Below, piece after piece: positions 8,761-17,385 of a stretch of 64,000 bases of DNA. Origin of the DNA: Arthrobacter cryoconiti (GTDB lineage Bacteria > Actinomycetota > Actinomycetes > Actinomycetales > Micrococcaceae); NCBI RefSeq assembly GCF_020905375.1, contig NZ_JAJJBU010000014.1:1-64000 (forward strand), read 5' to 3'. Under the pieces are notes generated by a model. That model did no database searches. It had not been told where the DNA came from and saw only the letters and a program-made list of their open reading frames with translations. The position numbers were made by a program, and so were the translations under genes. Position 1 is the first letter of the stretch. The number at the start of each line of letters is the position of its first letter.

Positions 8761-9408
8761 ATGAATGAACCTCGTGATATCACACGGACTCGGGCCGCGT
8801 ATGACGCCGTAGCAGTGAGCTACGAACAACTATTGCGCGGCCTTATGGCGGAGAAACCTTATGACAGGGGTGTTCTTTCTATCTTTGCTGAACGGGTCCG
8901 CGGCACGGGTAATCTAACAGTGCTGGACGCCGGTTGTGGCCCTGGAAGAGTTGCGGGCTATCTGGACTCGTGCGGGGTGAGTGTGCGCGGAATTGACCTT
9001 TCGCCTGGCATGGTTGAGGTTGCGAGAAGGTCCTATCCATCGATCAATTTTGCCGTCGGAACTGTGGAAGCGCTAGACGCCGCTCCGGGGGAGTTGGGTG
9101 GGATCCTCGCCTGGTATTCGCTCATCCACACTCCACCCCAACGCCGTCGTGATGTTTTCGACGGCTTCGCCAGGGCCCTAATACCGGGAGGATTCCTTCT
9201 TCTCGCTTTCCAAGTAGGTGACACTCAACGGCACATTGAGCACGCCTATGGACACGCGATCAATCTGGACGCTTTCTTGATGGATCCACAGAGAATCGAA
9301 ATTCTCTTAGAATCGGCTGGCTTTGCCATCGAGGCTCGGCTGGTCCGGGAAGCCGATAAAGACGAGCACACTCCCCAGGCGTATTTGATCGCGCGTGCCC
9401 GGAACTAG
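8761..9408 (+). CDS. class I SAM-dependent methyltransferase
   Basis: A 215-residue protein with the Rossmann-fold SAM site VLDAGCGPGRVAGYLD (motif I, near residue 55) and GIDLSPGMVEVAR (motif II). These are followed by LAWYSLIHTPP, typical of UbiE/Methyltransf_25-type enzymes. Start choice: a GGAG lies 4-5 nt before the ATG at 8761, whereas the upstream in-frame ATG at 8749 has none. The methyl acceptor is unknown. It is monocistronic, about 25 bp after the SDR. Confidence 0.8.
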   Translation: MNEPRDITRTRAAYDAVAVSYEQLLRGLMAEKPYDRGVLSIFAERVRGTGNLTVLDAGCGPGRVAGYLDSCGVSVRGIDLSPGMVEVARRSYPSINFAVGTVEALDAAPGELGGILAWYSLIHTPPQRRRDVFDGFARALIPGGFLLLAFQVGDTQRHIEHAYGHAINLDAFLMDPQRIEILLESAGFAIEARLVREADKDEHTPQAYLIARARN

Positions 9409-9420
9409 GCAAGCGTAGGA

Positions 9421-10398
9421 CTACGGATGTAGCACAATCTTCCCTACGCGGCCGGGAGTTAAGTTCTCCTTTGCCGCAGTCCTTGCTTCGTCGAACGAGT
9501 AGCTGGCTTCCACCGGAAGCGTTATTACTGCGCTGCCAATGTAGTCAACTAGTTCGCCAAGCAGTGCACCACGCTTTTGGCAGGGCATAGATGCGCTGAC
9601 CTTGCTTCCCCAAAAACCGCGGACGCTTAGTTGTTTGAAGATAATGTCTCCAGATCCGATTTGCATCACAGGGGATTGCATAGCACCGAAAACTACCAGA
9701 GTGCCAGCGTCAGCAAGAAGTGAAAGTACCTCCCCGCTTGCACTGCCTCCTACAGAGTCGATGCCAGCAATAATAGGCGCGTCGCCTACGATCGCTCTTA
9801 CCTCATTGACCCATCCAGTGGAATCAGTGGAAACAATGTTCTTGATGCCCTGTTCGGAGAGCTCACCCACTCCATCGCCACGCCTGACTAAGCCAATAAC
9901 GTTGAGCCCTCGCGCCGCAGCGAGTTGAGCCAAGAGGCGCCCCACTGTACCGTTGGCGGCGTTTTGAACAAACCAGTCGCCCGAAGACAGGTTCAACGAG
10001 TCCAAGAGACTGATAGCGCTAAATGGCATGGAAATCAGCTGGCCAGCTACCTCGTCAGAAATAGAATCGTCTACTGGAATCAAAGCACCCGCCTTGGCAA
10101 TGAAGTATTCCGCCCAGACCCCAAAAGTGCCGCCCGTGGCAACCCGTTGACCCACATTAAGGCCAGTGACACCATCACCGATGGCATCGACGATACCAAC
10201 GGCTTCGGAGCCCGCGCGAGCTGGTAATTCGGGTTTGAACCCATAAGTGCCGCGGATGGTCCAGAGATCGTGGTTATGGATGGGGGAGAGCAGTAGCCGA
10301 ACACGAACTTCACCCGAACCTGGGTCAGGGACAGGAATGTCTTCGACGGTGAGAACCTCGGAGGGATCTCCAAAATCGTGATGCACTAAAGCTCGCAT
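9421..10398 (-). CDS. MDR-superfamily oxidoreductase (quinone/enoyl reductase-like)
   Basis: A 325-residue medium-chain dehydrogenase/reductase. The N-terminal GroES-like domain (PARAGSEAVGIVDAIGDGV) lacks the Cys/His zinc ligands of alcohol dehydrogenases. The Rossmann domain begins NAANGTVGRLLAQLA, a variant of the NAANS-VG motif of the trans-2-enoyl-CoA reductase/quinone oxidoreductase branch. It is probably NADPH-dependent; the substrate is unknown. It lies 72 bp after the DoxX gene in the same direction and may belong to the ohr-doxX transcript. Confidence 0.8.
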   Translation of the reverse strand: MRALVHHDFGDPSEVLTVEDIPVPDPGSGEVRVRLLLSPIHNHDLWTIRGTYGFKPELPARAGSEAVGIVDAIGDGVTGLNVGQRVATGGTFGVWAEYFIAKAGALIPVDDSISDEVAGQLISMPFSAISLLDSLNLSSGDWFVQNAANGTVGRLLAQLAAARGLNVIGLVRRGDGVGELSEQGIKNIVSTDSTGWVNEVRAIVGDAPIIAGIDSVGGSASGEVLSLLADAGTLVVFGAMQSPVMQIGSGDIIFKQLSVRGFWGSKVSASMPCQKRGALLGELVDYIGSAVITLPVEASYSFDEARTAAKENLTPGRVGKIVLHP

Positions 10399-10470
10399 GA
10401 TGCTCTCAATCCTTGATTATGGGCGGACCCAAAACAGTCCGCGGGGGGTGTGTAACTGACCGCATCTACT

Positions 10471-10878
10471 CTAAGATTTGGTGTGCCGAGCTGACTGTGT
10501 GGACCAAAGGGCCCACGCGATGAGTAATGGTTGAAAGAGCAGACGGACGGCACGCTTGCGGTCTGTATCTAGTCCGAAAGCCGAGGTCTTGGTGACGAGC
10601 TGGGAGATATTTCCGGGAAATACCAAAGCGAAGAACACCGCTGCTGCCCGTCCAACACCTGATTTTTGCTGGGGCCATGCGATAAGAGCCGTGCCAAGTG
10701 TCAATTCAATGCCCCCGGATACGAGGACGACGGCGTCTTTCGATGCTGGAAACCAGCCCGGAACCTGGGCCTGGAATTCTTGGCGTTTTTTACCTAGATG
10801 CCCTCGTCCGGCACTCAGTAGAACCCCACCGAGAGCGAGCCTGCTGATGGTCCGAAGAAGGTTGATGAAACCGTGCAT
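10471..10878 (-). CDS. DoxX-family membrane protein
   Basis: A 135-residue integral membrane protein with four predicted helices. The DoxX-type opening RLALGGVLLSAGRGHLG and the SGGIELTLGTALI and FFALVFPGNISQL segments are present. Family members are often linked to oxidative-stress or detoxification functions. An AAGGAAT ribosome binding site precedes the start. The gene begins 20 bp after ohr in the same direction, so an oxidative-stress-linked role is inferred from context. Confidence 0.75.
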   Translation of the reverse strand: MHGFINLLRTISRLALGGVLLSAGRGHLGKKRQEFQAQVPGWFPASKDAVVLVSGGIELTLGTALIAWPQQKSGVGRAAAVFFALVFPGNISQLVTKTSAFGLDTDRKRAVRLLFQPLLIAWALWSTQSARHTKS

Positions 10879-10898
10879 GAGATTCCTTGCTTTGAGGC

Positions 10899-11321
10899 TT
10901 AGTCTTCTACGACGTTGACGGTGACTTCAATATTGCCGCGAGTGGCATTCGAGTACGGGCACACCTGGTGTGCGGCATCTGCCAACGCCTGAGCTTGGTC
11001 GCGAGGGATTTCTGGGATAACAACCTCAAGGGCTACCGCGAGAACGAAGCCGCCTTGATCATTGGGAAGGATATGCACGCGGCTTCCAACTGAGGTACCC
11101 GAGATGGTGACTTTCTGCTCGCGCGCAACCAGCTGTAGAGCGGAGTGGAAACAAGCGGCGTATCCGGCTGCGAATAGTTCCTCTGGGTTTGCTCCGTTGC
11201 CTGATCCGCCCATTTCTTTCGGGATTGCCAGATCAAGGTCAACTGTTCCGGACGTGGTTCGTACGTGACCATTTCGGCCCGCCCCGGTTGAGAGGGCTTC
11301 AGCGGTGTAGAGGGGACCCAT
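10899..11321 (-). CDS. ohr: organic hydroperoxide resistance protein (OsmC/Ohr)
   Basis: A 140-residue thiol peroxidase that reduces organic hydroperoxides. The two catalytic cysteines are in YAACFHSAL (Cys57) and HQVCPYSNATRG (Cys121), the diagnostic Ohr signature. The Ohr-type N-terminus (LYTAEALSTGAGRNGHVRT) is also present and the length is normal. No MarR-type OhrR regulator gene is adjacent. It is first gene of a probable ohr-doxX operon. Confidence 0.93.
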   Translation of the reverse strand: MGPLYTAEALSTGAGRNGHVRTTSGTVDLDLAIPKEMGGSGNGANPEELFAAGYAACFHSALQLVAREQKVTISGTSVGSRVHILPNDQGGFVLAVALEVVIPEIPRDQAQALADAAHQVCPYSNATRGNIEVTVNVVED

Positions 11322-11471
11322 TAGTTGGACCTTTCGTTAGATTGGCATTTGGGCCAGGTGAGCTGGAAAGACTACGGATAGGCCAAACAAATTATCTGGT
11401 GAAGAGGGTCCGCGCCTTCTCCTGCAAAACTCTCACCGTGACTCATCTATAAATCCTCGCATAAAAGTAGA

Positions 11472-11481
11472 TTGTGCACAA
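11472..11481. promoter_or_regulatory. short palindrome upstream of ohr
   Basis: TTGTGCACAA is a perfect 10-bp palindrome in the 181-bp interval between the 3' end of aspD and ohr. It may be a regulator site for ohr, but it is about 150 bp from the start codon and is short. Confidence 0.25.
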
Positions 11482-11502
11482 CTTGATGGTGGACAATTTA
11501 AT

Positions 11503-13098
11503 TCAGCGTTGCGTGGCCGTGAACGATTCATAGTATTCGTCGATGACACGTCGGGTTGCCTTCCCGATGGCTTCGTATTGGAATCCGGTCAGGTTGGCCA
11601 GCGAGACCCGGGCCGAAGTATCGACGACTTCGAATCCTTTGCCCGGGAGTAGGACTACCCCTGTTTCTTCCGCCAAGCGAAAGAGGAACGCCGTACCGAT
11701 GTCTTGTTCTATAAACCAGGCTTGGAATTGCGCGCCATAGAGTTCCTTACTGATCTCTTGCAGATCAATAAGACTGTAATAATTGACGTCGTTTGGTTGG
11801 TAGTCGGCGGTGACGCCGATGTTTCGGTACAGCGTTTGATAGCGCCGGCGAATGAGTTGCTTCGCAGCGTCCTTGTATCGGTCCAGTCTGTCCATCAGCG
11901 CGTTGAGCGCAAAAAGGGCCATTTGCAATTGCTGAGGCCCCGATAACCCGGCTGTATGGTTCAACGCTACGGCCCGGCTGTCCGCAACCAGACGGTCAAT
12001 GAACGCAAGTTTGCGGGGCTCACTTGTCAGCGTGACGTAGCGGGCATCCGTGGCTGACTTCTCGGTCTCTGTTTGGGCAGCAATAAGTTCGTCGATAATG
12101 TTCTCGTGGTGCAGCGCGATGGCACCGAGTCGCCACCCTGTTGCCCCGAAAAATTTCGAGAAGGAGTAAACGCACAAGGTGTTCCGGGGACACTTGGCGA
12201 AAAGCGAGACGAAGTCGTCGGCGAAAGTCCCGTACACGTCGTCAGTGACAATGATTAGATCGGGACGTTGAGCACTGACCAGTTCCGCCAGTTTGTCCAA
12301 GACCGCATCGGACAACTTGGACGATGGTGGATTACTCGGGTTCACGAGACAAAAAACCTTGATGGCTGGATCGAGGAGCTTAGCGATCTCCTCGTCCGGC
12401 AACTGCCAGTCCGCAGTGCGGTCCATCCGGATGTCCACTATATCCAGTCCATACTCGGCCAGGACAGGAATTTCGAGGTAAGGAGAGAAGATGGGCGTGG
12501 CCATTGCAATCTTATCCCCGGGTTGAATCAGAGCATTGACGGCCAAACTTTGGAAGATATAGGTCATTGCTGCCGTTCCACCCTCCGTGGCGAAGATGGA
12601 AAATTCGCCGTCGGACTTCAACGGCCCAAACATTTCTTGAATCAGGTATGCCTTCACGATCTCTTCGGTATGGGAGAGCATTCGTGGCGGCGTCGGGTAC
12701 GTGCACCCTAAAAACGCTCCCACCATCTCATAGAGAAATGCATCCCGGTCTAGCCCCAGCCTGTCCTTGACATAGGAGATAGTAGAGCGCAAAAAGGTGA
12801 CGCCCTCACCGTGGTCCTGGTGCGCGGCAAAAGCTTCGAATCGCTGGACAATGCCGTCCCGCTCGGGTAATCCGCCGAATCCGCTGTCGAGAAAAGAGTA
12901 GGAGCGCTCGGATTCCCGGATAGCAAATTCACCCAAGGTCAAGAAAGCGCGTCGGGGCAAGGTGGCAAGAAAGTTCGGATTCCCACGGCCAGCATTAAGC
13001 ATGAGCCGTTCAGTATCCGAGGACGCGGCCGCAATGAGTTTGTCCTTGAGCTCGAAGGGGCTCAGATTGGCAAGGCTGTTGAAGTTCTGCTCTGACAT
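11503..13098 (-). CDS. aspD: aspartate 4-decarboxylase (bifunctional aspartate aminotransferase)
   Basis: A 531-residue fold-type I PLP enzyme that converts L-aspartate to L-alanine and CO2. The PLP lysine lies in YSFSKFFGATGWR, with the cofactor Asp/Tyr in VTDDVYGTF and a substrate Arg near the C-terminus. The length matches AspD (about 530) rather than ordinary aspartate aminotransferase (about 400). Long N-terminal (GNPNFLATLPRRAFLTLGEFA) and internal insertions are typical of the decarboxylase. It follows aspT by 21 bp in one operon, so product and substrate exchange and decarboxylation are co-expressed. Confidence 0.93.
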   Translation of the reverse strand: MSEQNFNSLANLSPFELKDKLIAAASSDTERLMLNAGRGNPNFLATLPRRAFLTLGEFAIRESERSYSFLDSGFGGLPERDGIVQRFEAFAAHQDHGEGVTFLRSTISYVKDRLGLDRDAFLYEMVGAFLGCTYPTPPRMLSHTEEIVKAYLIQEMFGPLKSDGEFSIFATEGGTAAMTYIFQSLAVNALIQPGDKIAMATPIFSPYLEIPVLAEYGLDIVDIRMDRTADWQLPDEEIAKLLDPAIKVFCLVNPSNPPSSKLSDAVLDKLAELVSAQRPDLIIVTDDVYGTFADDFVSLFAKCPRNTLCVYSFSKFFGATGWRLGAIALHHENIIDELIAAQTETEKSATDARYVTLTSEPRKLAFIDRLVADSRAVALNHTAGLSGPQQLQMALFALNALMDRLDRYKDAAKQLIRRRYQTLYRNIGVTADYQPNDVNYYSLIDLQEISKELYGAQFQAWFIEQDIGTAFLFRLAEETGVVLLPGKGFEVVDTSARVSLANLTGFQYEAIGKATRRVIDEYYESFTATQR

Positions 13099-13119
13099 GA
13101 GAAAACCTTTCGGAACAAG

Positions 13120-14826
13120 TTAGGAGGCGTTTTTCGTGATGATGCCTACGATGATCGGACCCCATAAGGTCAGGAACACGTTGGCCACTGCATAAGTGAC
13201 GGTGAAGGAGACCACTGGGGTGGCGTTGCCTGCTTTGACTAACAGCGCGGCGAAGGCAGGGTTAGCGCTGCGGCCGCCCGCTACGCACGCCAATGCTTCG
13301 ATGGGATTACGAATGCGCAAGACGTAGTAGGAGAAAAAGAAGGTAATGAGTGGGGGGATGAGAGTTACGCCAAAACCGAGGAACAAGAGAGTTAGCCCAT
13401 ATTCCCTGATGGCGGTCAAAGCCTGAGGGCCGGCTGTGATGCCAACGATTCCTACAAACACGGCAAGGCCGAAGTCCCGCAGGAAGTTGGAGGCACCCAG
13501 CGGAAGGGCCGCGAACCTGGGGTGAACGCTGCGTAGCCAGCCAAACATCAGTCCAGAAATCAGGCAGCCGCCGCCGCTTCCAATTGAGACCGGAATGCCA
13601 AACAACTTGAAGCTGACCAGGCCAAACAACAAGCCAATTGCCATCCCGATACCGAAGAAAATAAAGTCCGTAATGTTCGCCGCAGTGATCTTGTAGCCGA
13701 TCTTTGACTCAACTCGGTCCAAATCACTGGGACGTCCGATGAAATGGAGTTCGTCGCCTCGGTTAAGCCGTAGCTTGCCCAGCAGCGGAAGGTCGCGGCC
13801 CATACGTTTGGCCTGGGTCAGGAAAACTCCGTGACGAGTATCAACATTCACGTGGTCGTGTATTTCGGATATTTCCCGCGACGCCAGCGCCTTGTTTGTT
13901 AAGATAATTTCCCTGCTCTCCTCCACCAATTGAAAATCAGCAGGTGCCTGGGATTCGCTCCCGAAGTAGGTGCGGGCGCTCTCCATGGTCTCGGAGGTTC
14001 CGGTCACGGCGACGACATCCCCACTGATCAAGGTTGTTGTATCAGTGAGCGTCTGTGTGAGCCCGCCGCGGATGATCGCTTCAATCGAGGCATCGGATAA
14101 CGCAGCGTCAATCTCGATTGAACTTCGGCCTTCCGCTTTGCCGCCGGAAGTTACGGGAAAAAACCGTGTGATTATGGGACGGACTGCATTGAACTGGCCA
14201 GGTTCGAGTTCTGGATGTCCACCAGCTAAGGACGCTGCAAGTTTGAGCGCTTCCTTCCTGATATCCCAGCGTTTGAGTGAAGGCAAGAGCCAGGTGACCA
14301 GAATGATGGGACCTAGGGATCCGAAAATATACGCCACGGCGTAGCCTACGGCGACATTCGTCTGCATAGTCTTGGTGATATCTGATGACAGGCCAAGTTT
14401 CGCAATGGCGTCACCGGCCGTGCCGATGATCGCCGATTGTGTTAGCCCGCCACTGGCAAGCCCTGCCGCCATTCCCCGATCCAGACCAAATATCCAAGCA
14501 CCCGCCAATACGGTCAACAATCCCAAAAAACACATGACGAACGCTGAAACGAGTTGGTTCAAGGAACGGCGGTTAAGGGCGTGGAAGAATTGGGGGCCAC
14601 CCTGAAAACCGACGGCGTAGATAAATAGGGCAAAGAAGATGCCCTTGATCCCCGGGTCGATGGGGATGCCGATCTGCCCAATAATGACACCGACGATCAA
14701 TGTTCCGGCAATTCCGCCGAGGACGAAGGTGCCAATTCTGATTTTCCCCAGAAGGTACCCCAAGGTGAGGGTGAGGAACAGGACTATCAAGGGTTGAGCA
14801 GTAAGAATCGCTCGGATAAAATCCAT
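13120..14826 (-). CDS. aspT: aspartate:alanine antiporter
   Basis: A 568-residue inner-membrane exchanger of the AAE family. The N-terminal membrane half begins MDFIRAILTAQPLIVLFLTL and includes GLASGGLTQSAIIGTAG. A large central soluble region has two TrkA-C-like segments (about residues 210-390), and the C-terminal membrane half carries GGRSANPAFAALL. It electrogenically exchanges aspartate in for alanine out; with AspD this makes a proton-motive metabolic cycle, as known from Tetragenococcus. The ATG at 14826 is chosen because GAGGA precedes it by 8 nt. Confidence 0.92.
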   Translation of the reverse strand: MDFIRAILTAQPLIVLFLTLTLGYLLGKIRIGTFVLGGIAGTLIVGVIIGQIGIPIDPGIKGIFFALFIYAVGFQGGPQFFHALNRRSLNQLVSAFVMCFLGLLTVLAGAWIFGLDRGMAAGLASGGLTQSAIIGTAGDAIAKLGLSSDITKTMQTNVAVGYAVAYIFGSLGPIILVTWLLPSLKRWDIRKEALKLAASLAGGHPELEPGQFNAVRPIITRFFPVTSGGKAEGRSSIEIDAALSDASIEAIIRGGLTQTLTDTTTLISGDVVAVTGTSETMESARTYFGSESQAPADFQLVEESREIILTNKALASREISEIHDHVNVDTRHGVFLTQAKRMGRDLPLLGKLRLNRGDELHFIGRPSDLDRVESKIGYKITAANITDFIFFGIGMAIGLLFGLVSFKLFGIPVSIGSGGGCLISGLMFGWLRSVHPRFAALPLGASNFLRDFGLAVFVGIVGITAGPQALTAIREYGLTLLFLGFGVTLIPPLITFFFSYYVLRIRNPIEALACVAGGRSANPAFAALLVKAGNATPVVSFTVTYAVANVFLTLWGPIIVGIITKNAS

Positions 14827-14872
14827 CAATCGTCCTCGTTCACGTAGAAGCACCTGCGGATGCTCTCAATCG

Positions 14873-14900
14873 GGTGTGGCAAGGCATCCCTTGCCACACC
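14873..14900 (-). promoter_or_regulatory. perfect 12-bp hairpin in the aspT leader
   Basis: GGTGTGGCAAGG (14873-14884), a 4-nt loop and CCTTGCCACACC (14889-14900) form a perfect hairpin ending 47 nt before the aspT start. No T-run follows on either strand. It may be a structured leader or operator for aspT-aspD, or a T-less terminator of arsR, which runs in the same direction. Confidence 0.5.
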
Positions 14901-15052
14901 AACGATTTGATCACTGACGCCGACATCAAAACAGAGTCGAAAGTCCCTCGCGCAGGGCTTCTCTTACACAGGGCTTCCCTCATGCGGTGCCAGAACTCGA
15001 TTCACGGCGTGGGGTGTACGTGGTCCCAAGACGAACAGGCGCGGTACTAGGC

Positions 15053-15403
15053 CTAAAGGTTCGTGATGAGGGCCGCGGCGCGCTCGAGGGCGCCGGGCAC
15101 CACAGAGTAGTAGGCCCAAGTACCACGTTTCTCACGCTTCAATAGTCCGGCGTCGACCAGGATCTTTAGGTGATGGGAAACAGTGGGCTGACCCAAATCG
15201 AGAGGCTCGGTGAGATCGCAGACACAGGCTTCACCGCCGTCGCCCGCCTTGACGATCGAGAGCAGCCTAATTCGGTTCGGGTCGGCGAATGCCTTCAAAA
15301 CTTGTGCCGCACTCGTTGCGTGGGCGGCGTCGATAGCCGGGCGTTCGCTCGGTGCACAACAGAGCTGATCCTCGCCAGCCGGGAACGCTAAGGCAGTGTC
15401 CAT
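15053..15403 (-). CDS. arsR: ArsR-type arsenite-responsive repressor
   Basis: A 116-residue winged helix-turn-helix repressor (DLGQPTVSHHLKILVDAGLLKREKRGTWAYY). Cys pairs are visible at CCAP (Cys15/16) and EACVCDL (Cys60/62). The ELCVCDL-like motif in the DNA-binding helix is the classical As(III) site; the N-terminal pair may add a ligand. It is divergent from acr3-arsC with operator palindromes between them, so it most likely represses both directions until arsenite binds. Confidence 0.92.
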   Translation of the reverse strand: MDTALAFPAGEDQLCCAPSERPAIDAAHATSAAQVLKAFADPNRIRLLSIVKAGDGGEACVCDLTEPLDLGQPTVSHHLKILVDAGLLKREKRGTWAYYSVVPGALERAAALITNL

Positions 15404-15413
15404 GTGCCTATTA

Positions 15414-15468
15414 TGTCAATATATTGACAGTTGTCGATATATGCGGCAATACTCTTTGTATCGACAAC
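15414..15468. promoter_or_regulatory. ArsR operators (two inverted repeats)
   Basis: TGTCAATATATTGACA (15414-15429) is a perfect 16-bp palindrome just upstream of arsR. GTTGTCGATA (15430-15439) and TATCGACAAC (15459-15468) form a second, perfect inverted repeat with a 19-bp spacer, towards acr3. Both contain the TTGAC/GTCAA- or TCGAC-like cores expected for ArsR sites. Confidence 0.75.
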
Positions 15469-15500
15469 GATCAATTTTATGTTCAGCCGCAAGGAGACTT

Positions 15501-16580
15501 TTGAATACCAGGACCACCGACCCGTCCCCGAAAGCAGAGGCTGCGGTTCTGGGCAAGCTCTCTACCTTGGACCGGTTCTTGCCGGTGTGGATCATTTTCG
15601 CGATGGTGGTCGGGCTGCTACTTGGCAGCTTTATTCCAGGACTGAACACGGCCCTGGATGCGGTGAAAATCGGCTCGGTGTCCCTTCCGATCGCAGTGGG
15701 ACTGCTCGTCATGATGTACCCGGTCCTGGCGAAAGTTCGCTATAGCGAGACTGGCCGTGTCGTGGCGGACCGCAAGCTCATGATCACCTCGCTAGTCCTG
15801 AACTGGGTCCTGGCGCCGGCATTCATGTTCGCCCTGGCCTGGATCTTCGTTCCTGACCTTCCGGAGTACCGGACCGGCCTGATCATTGTTGGACTGGCGC
15901 GGTGCATCGCCATGGTCATGATTTGGAATGATCTGGCGTGCGGAGATCGGGAAGCTGCCGCTGTACTGGTTTTGATCAATTCTGTTTTCCAAGTGCTTGC
16001 CTTTGGCGCCTTGGGCTGGATTTACCTTCAGGTATTACCCGCCCTGCTAGGCCTGCCTGTCAGCAGTGCGGATTTCTCCTTCGGAGCGATCATGCTCTCA
16101 GTTGTTGTCTTTCTTGGTATCCCCCTACTTGCTGGTTTCCTATCCCGAACCATTGGTGAGAAGGCCAAAGGCAGGCAATGGTATGAAGGTTCCTTCCTGC
16201 CTAAAGTTGGACCGTGGGCGCTCTACGGTTTGCTGTTCACCATCACGTTGCTATTTGCTTTACAGGGCAAGAGCATTACGTCCGCACCGCTGGACGTCGT
16301 TCGGATAGCCGTTCCGCTGTTGGTCTACTTCGTGGTGGTTTTCGGAGTGAGTATGGTCATTGGGCGCGCACTAGGACTGGGCTACGCCAAAACCACCACC
16401 TTGGCGTTTACGGCCTCCGGTAACAACTTTGAACTGGCCATTGCCGTCGCGATCGGTACGTTCGGGGTCACCTCCGGCCAAGCTCTGGCCGGAGTAGTCG
16501 GTCCGCTCATTGAAGTCCCCGTCCTGGTTGCCCTCGTCTACGTTGCCCTGTGGACGCGGAAAAGGTACTTCACGTCTTAG
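15501..16580 (+). CDS. acr3: ACR3-family arsenite efflux permease
   Basis: A 359-residue, ten-helix membrane permease that exports As(III). The family signature GLARCIAMVMIWNDLACGD (near residue 130) contains the essential membrane Cys. Start: a TTG at 15501 lies 5 nt after an AAGGAG, and the open frame further upstream (to 15396) runs through the ArsR operators and is not credible coding sequence. It is first gene of acr3-arsC. Confidence 0.93.
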   Translation: MNTRTTDPSPKAEAAVLGKLSTLDRFLPVWIIFAMVVGLLLGSFIPGLNTALDAVKIGSVSLPIAVGLLVMMYPVLAKVRYSETGRVVADRKLMITSLVLNWVLAPAFMFALAWIFVPDLPEYRTGLIIVGLARCIAMVMIWNDLACGDREAAAVLVLINSVFQVLAFGALGWIYLQVLPALLGLPVSSADFSFGAIMLSVVVFLGIPLLAGFLSRTIGEKAKGRQWYEGSFLPKVGPWALYGLLFTITLLFALQGKSITSAPLDVVRIAVPLLVYFVVVFGVSMVIGRALGLGYAKTTTLAFTASGNNFELAIAVAIGTFGVTSGQALAGVVGPLIEVPVLVALVYVALWTRKRYFTS

Positions 16581-16629
16581 CCAGCGGCAGGCTGCCGGAC
16601 TGCTCATAATTTCTCAGGAGAATAGAAAC

Positions 16630-17079
16630 ATGCCCCTCACCCCTGATGCCAAGTTGCCCTCTGTCCTGTTTGTTTGTGTCCATAACGCCGGACGTTCCCA
16701 GATGGCTGCCGCCTATCTGAGTGTTATGTCCTCAGGAAACCTTGAGGTGCGCTCGGCTGGTTCCCAACCCTCGGCGTCAGTCAACCCGGCGGCAGTAGCT
16801 GTTATGGCTGAGGAAGGGATCGACTTGACGAAGGAAATCCCGAAGGTCCTCACATCCCATGCGGTGCAGGAATCCGATGTAGTGATCACCATGGGCTGCG
16901 GGGACACGTGCCCCATTTTCCCTGGCAAACGCTACGAGGATTGGGAATTCGTGGACCCCGCGGGACAGGAGATCGATGCTGTGAGGGCCATCCGAGATGG
17001 CATAAAATTGCGCGTCATGACTCTCATCGAAGAGCTCCTGCCAGCCACTGATCTTCCCGCCCCTGGCCAAGCAGAGTAG
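16630..17079 (+). CDS. arsC: arsenate reductase, low-molecular-weight phosphatase type
   Basis: A 149-residue protein with the P-loop CVHNAGRS (CX5R, Cys16 to Arg22) near the N-terminus, then TMGCGDTCP and the DWEFVDPAGQ segment with the catalytic Asp. It reduces As(V) to As(III) for export by the adjacent Acr3. Members in actinobacteria use mycothiol or thioredoxin, and the sequence alone does not settle which. An AGGAGA ribosome binding site precedes the ATG. It is about 50 bp downstream of acr3. Confidence 0.92.
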   Translation: MPLTPDAKLPSVLFVCVHNAGRSQMAAAYLSVMSSGNLEVRSAGSQPSASVNPAAVAVMAEEGIDLTKEIPKVLTSHAVQESDVVITMGCGDTCPIFPGKRYEDWEFVDPAGQEIDAVRAIRDGIKLRVMTLIEELLPATDLPAPGQAE

Positions 17080-17293
17080 TAGCGAGGCAGCATCGCAACT
17101 TGCTTGTTGTTGCCATCGTTGGCGCTATCGCGAGGTTGAAGAGGCCGCCAGTGCTGTCGTAGTGAATTTGTCCGATTCCGACGCCTGGCGCACTCGTCTT
17201 GGTTCTTCCATACAGGGAAACACAATGTTTTCGCCGTCGGCTGAATATTCTTTCCCACAGCCCCAAGCCATGGATTTCGCCGGAGTCTAGATG

Positions 17294-17320
17294 TATCGTT
17301 AACTATCGTTGTATATCGTT
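17294..17320. promoter_or_regulatory. triple TATCGTT direct repeat
   Basis: TATCGTT occurs at 17294-17300, 17304-17310 and 17314-17320, exactly one helical turn (10 bp) apart, 66 bp before the padR start. This looks like a cooperative operator on one face of the DNA, probably for the PadR protein itself. Confidence 0.6.
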
Positions 17321-17360
17321 CGTGACAGGCTGGCGGCCCAGCTGACCGCTTGTCACGAAC
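17318..17360. promoter_or_regulatory. 10-bp inverted repeat plus direct copy before padR
   Basis: GTTCGTGACA (17318-17327) and TGTCACGAAC (17351-17360) are perfect inverted copies with a 23-bp spacer. A near-identical direct copy, TGTCCCGAAC, follows at 17361-17370. It is likely a regulatory site, or a leader stem-loop, of padR. Confidence 0.55.
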
Positions 17361-17385
17361 TGTCCCGAACCGACATAAGGAGAAC

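Larger units (their letters stand above)
17080..17385. other. 306-bp intergenic region upstream of padR
   Basis: No coding frame is supported. The region holds a triple direct repeat and an inverted repeat (listed separately) in its last 95 bp. Nothing notable was seen in the first ~200 bp. Confidence 0.5.

Noticed and set aside
14873-14900. Calling the aspT leader hairpin a firm intrinsic terminator of arsR
   Set aside because: No T-run follows the stem on either strand.
15396-15500. N-terminal extension of acr3
   Set aside because: It runs through both ArsR operators and has no hydrophobic or conserved character. The TTG at 15501 has an AAGGAG.
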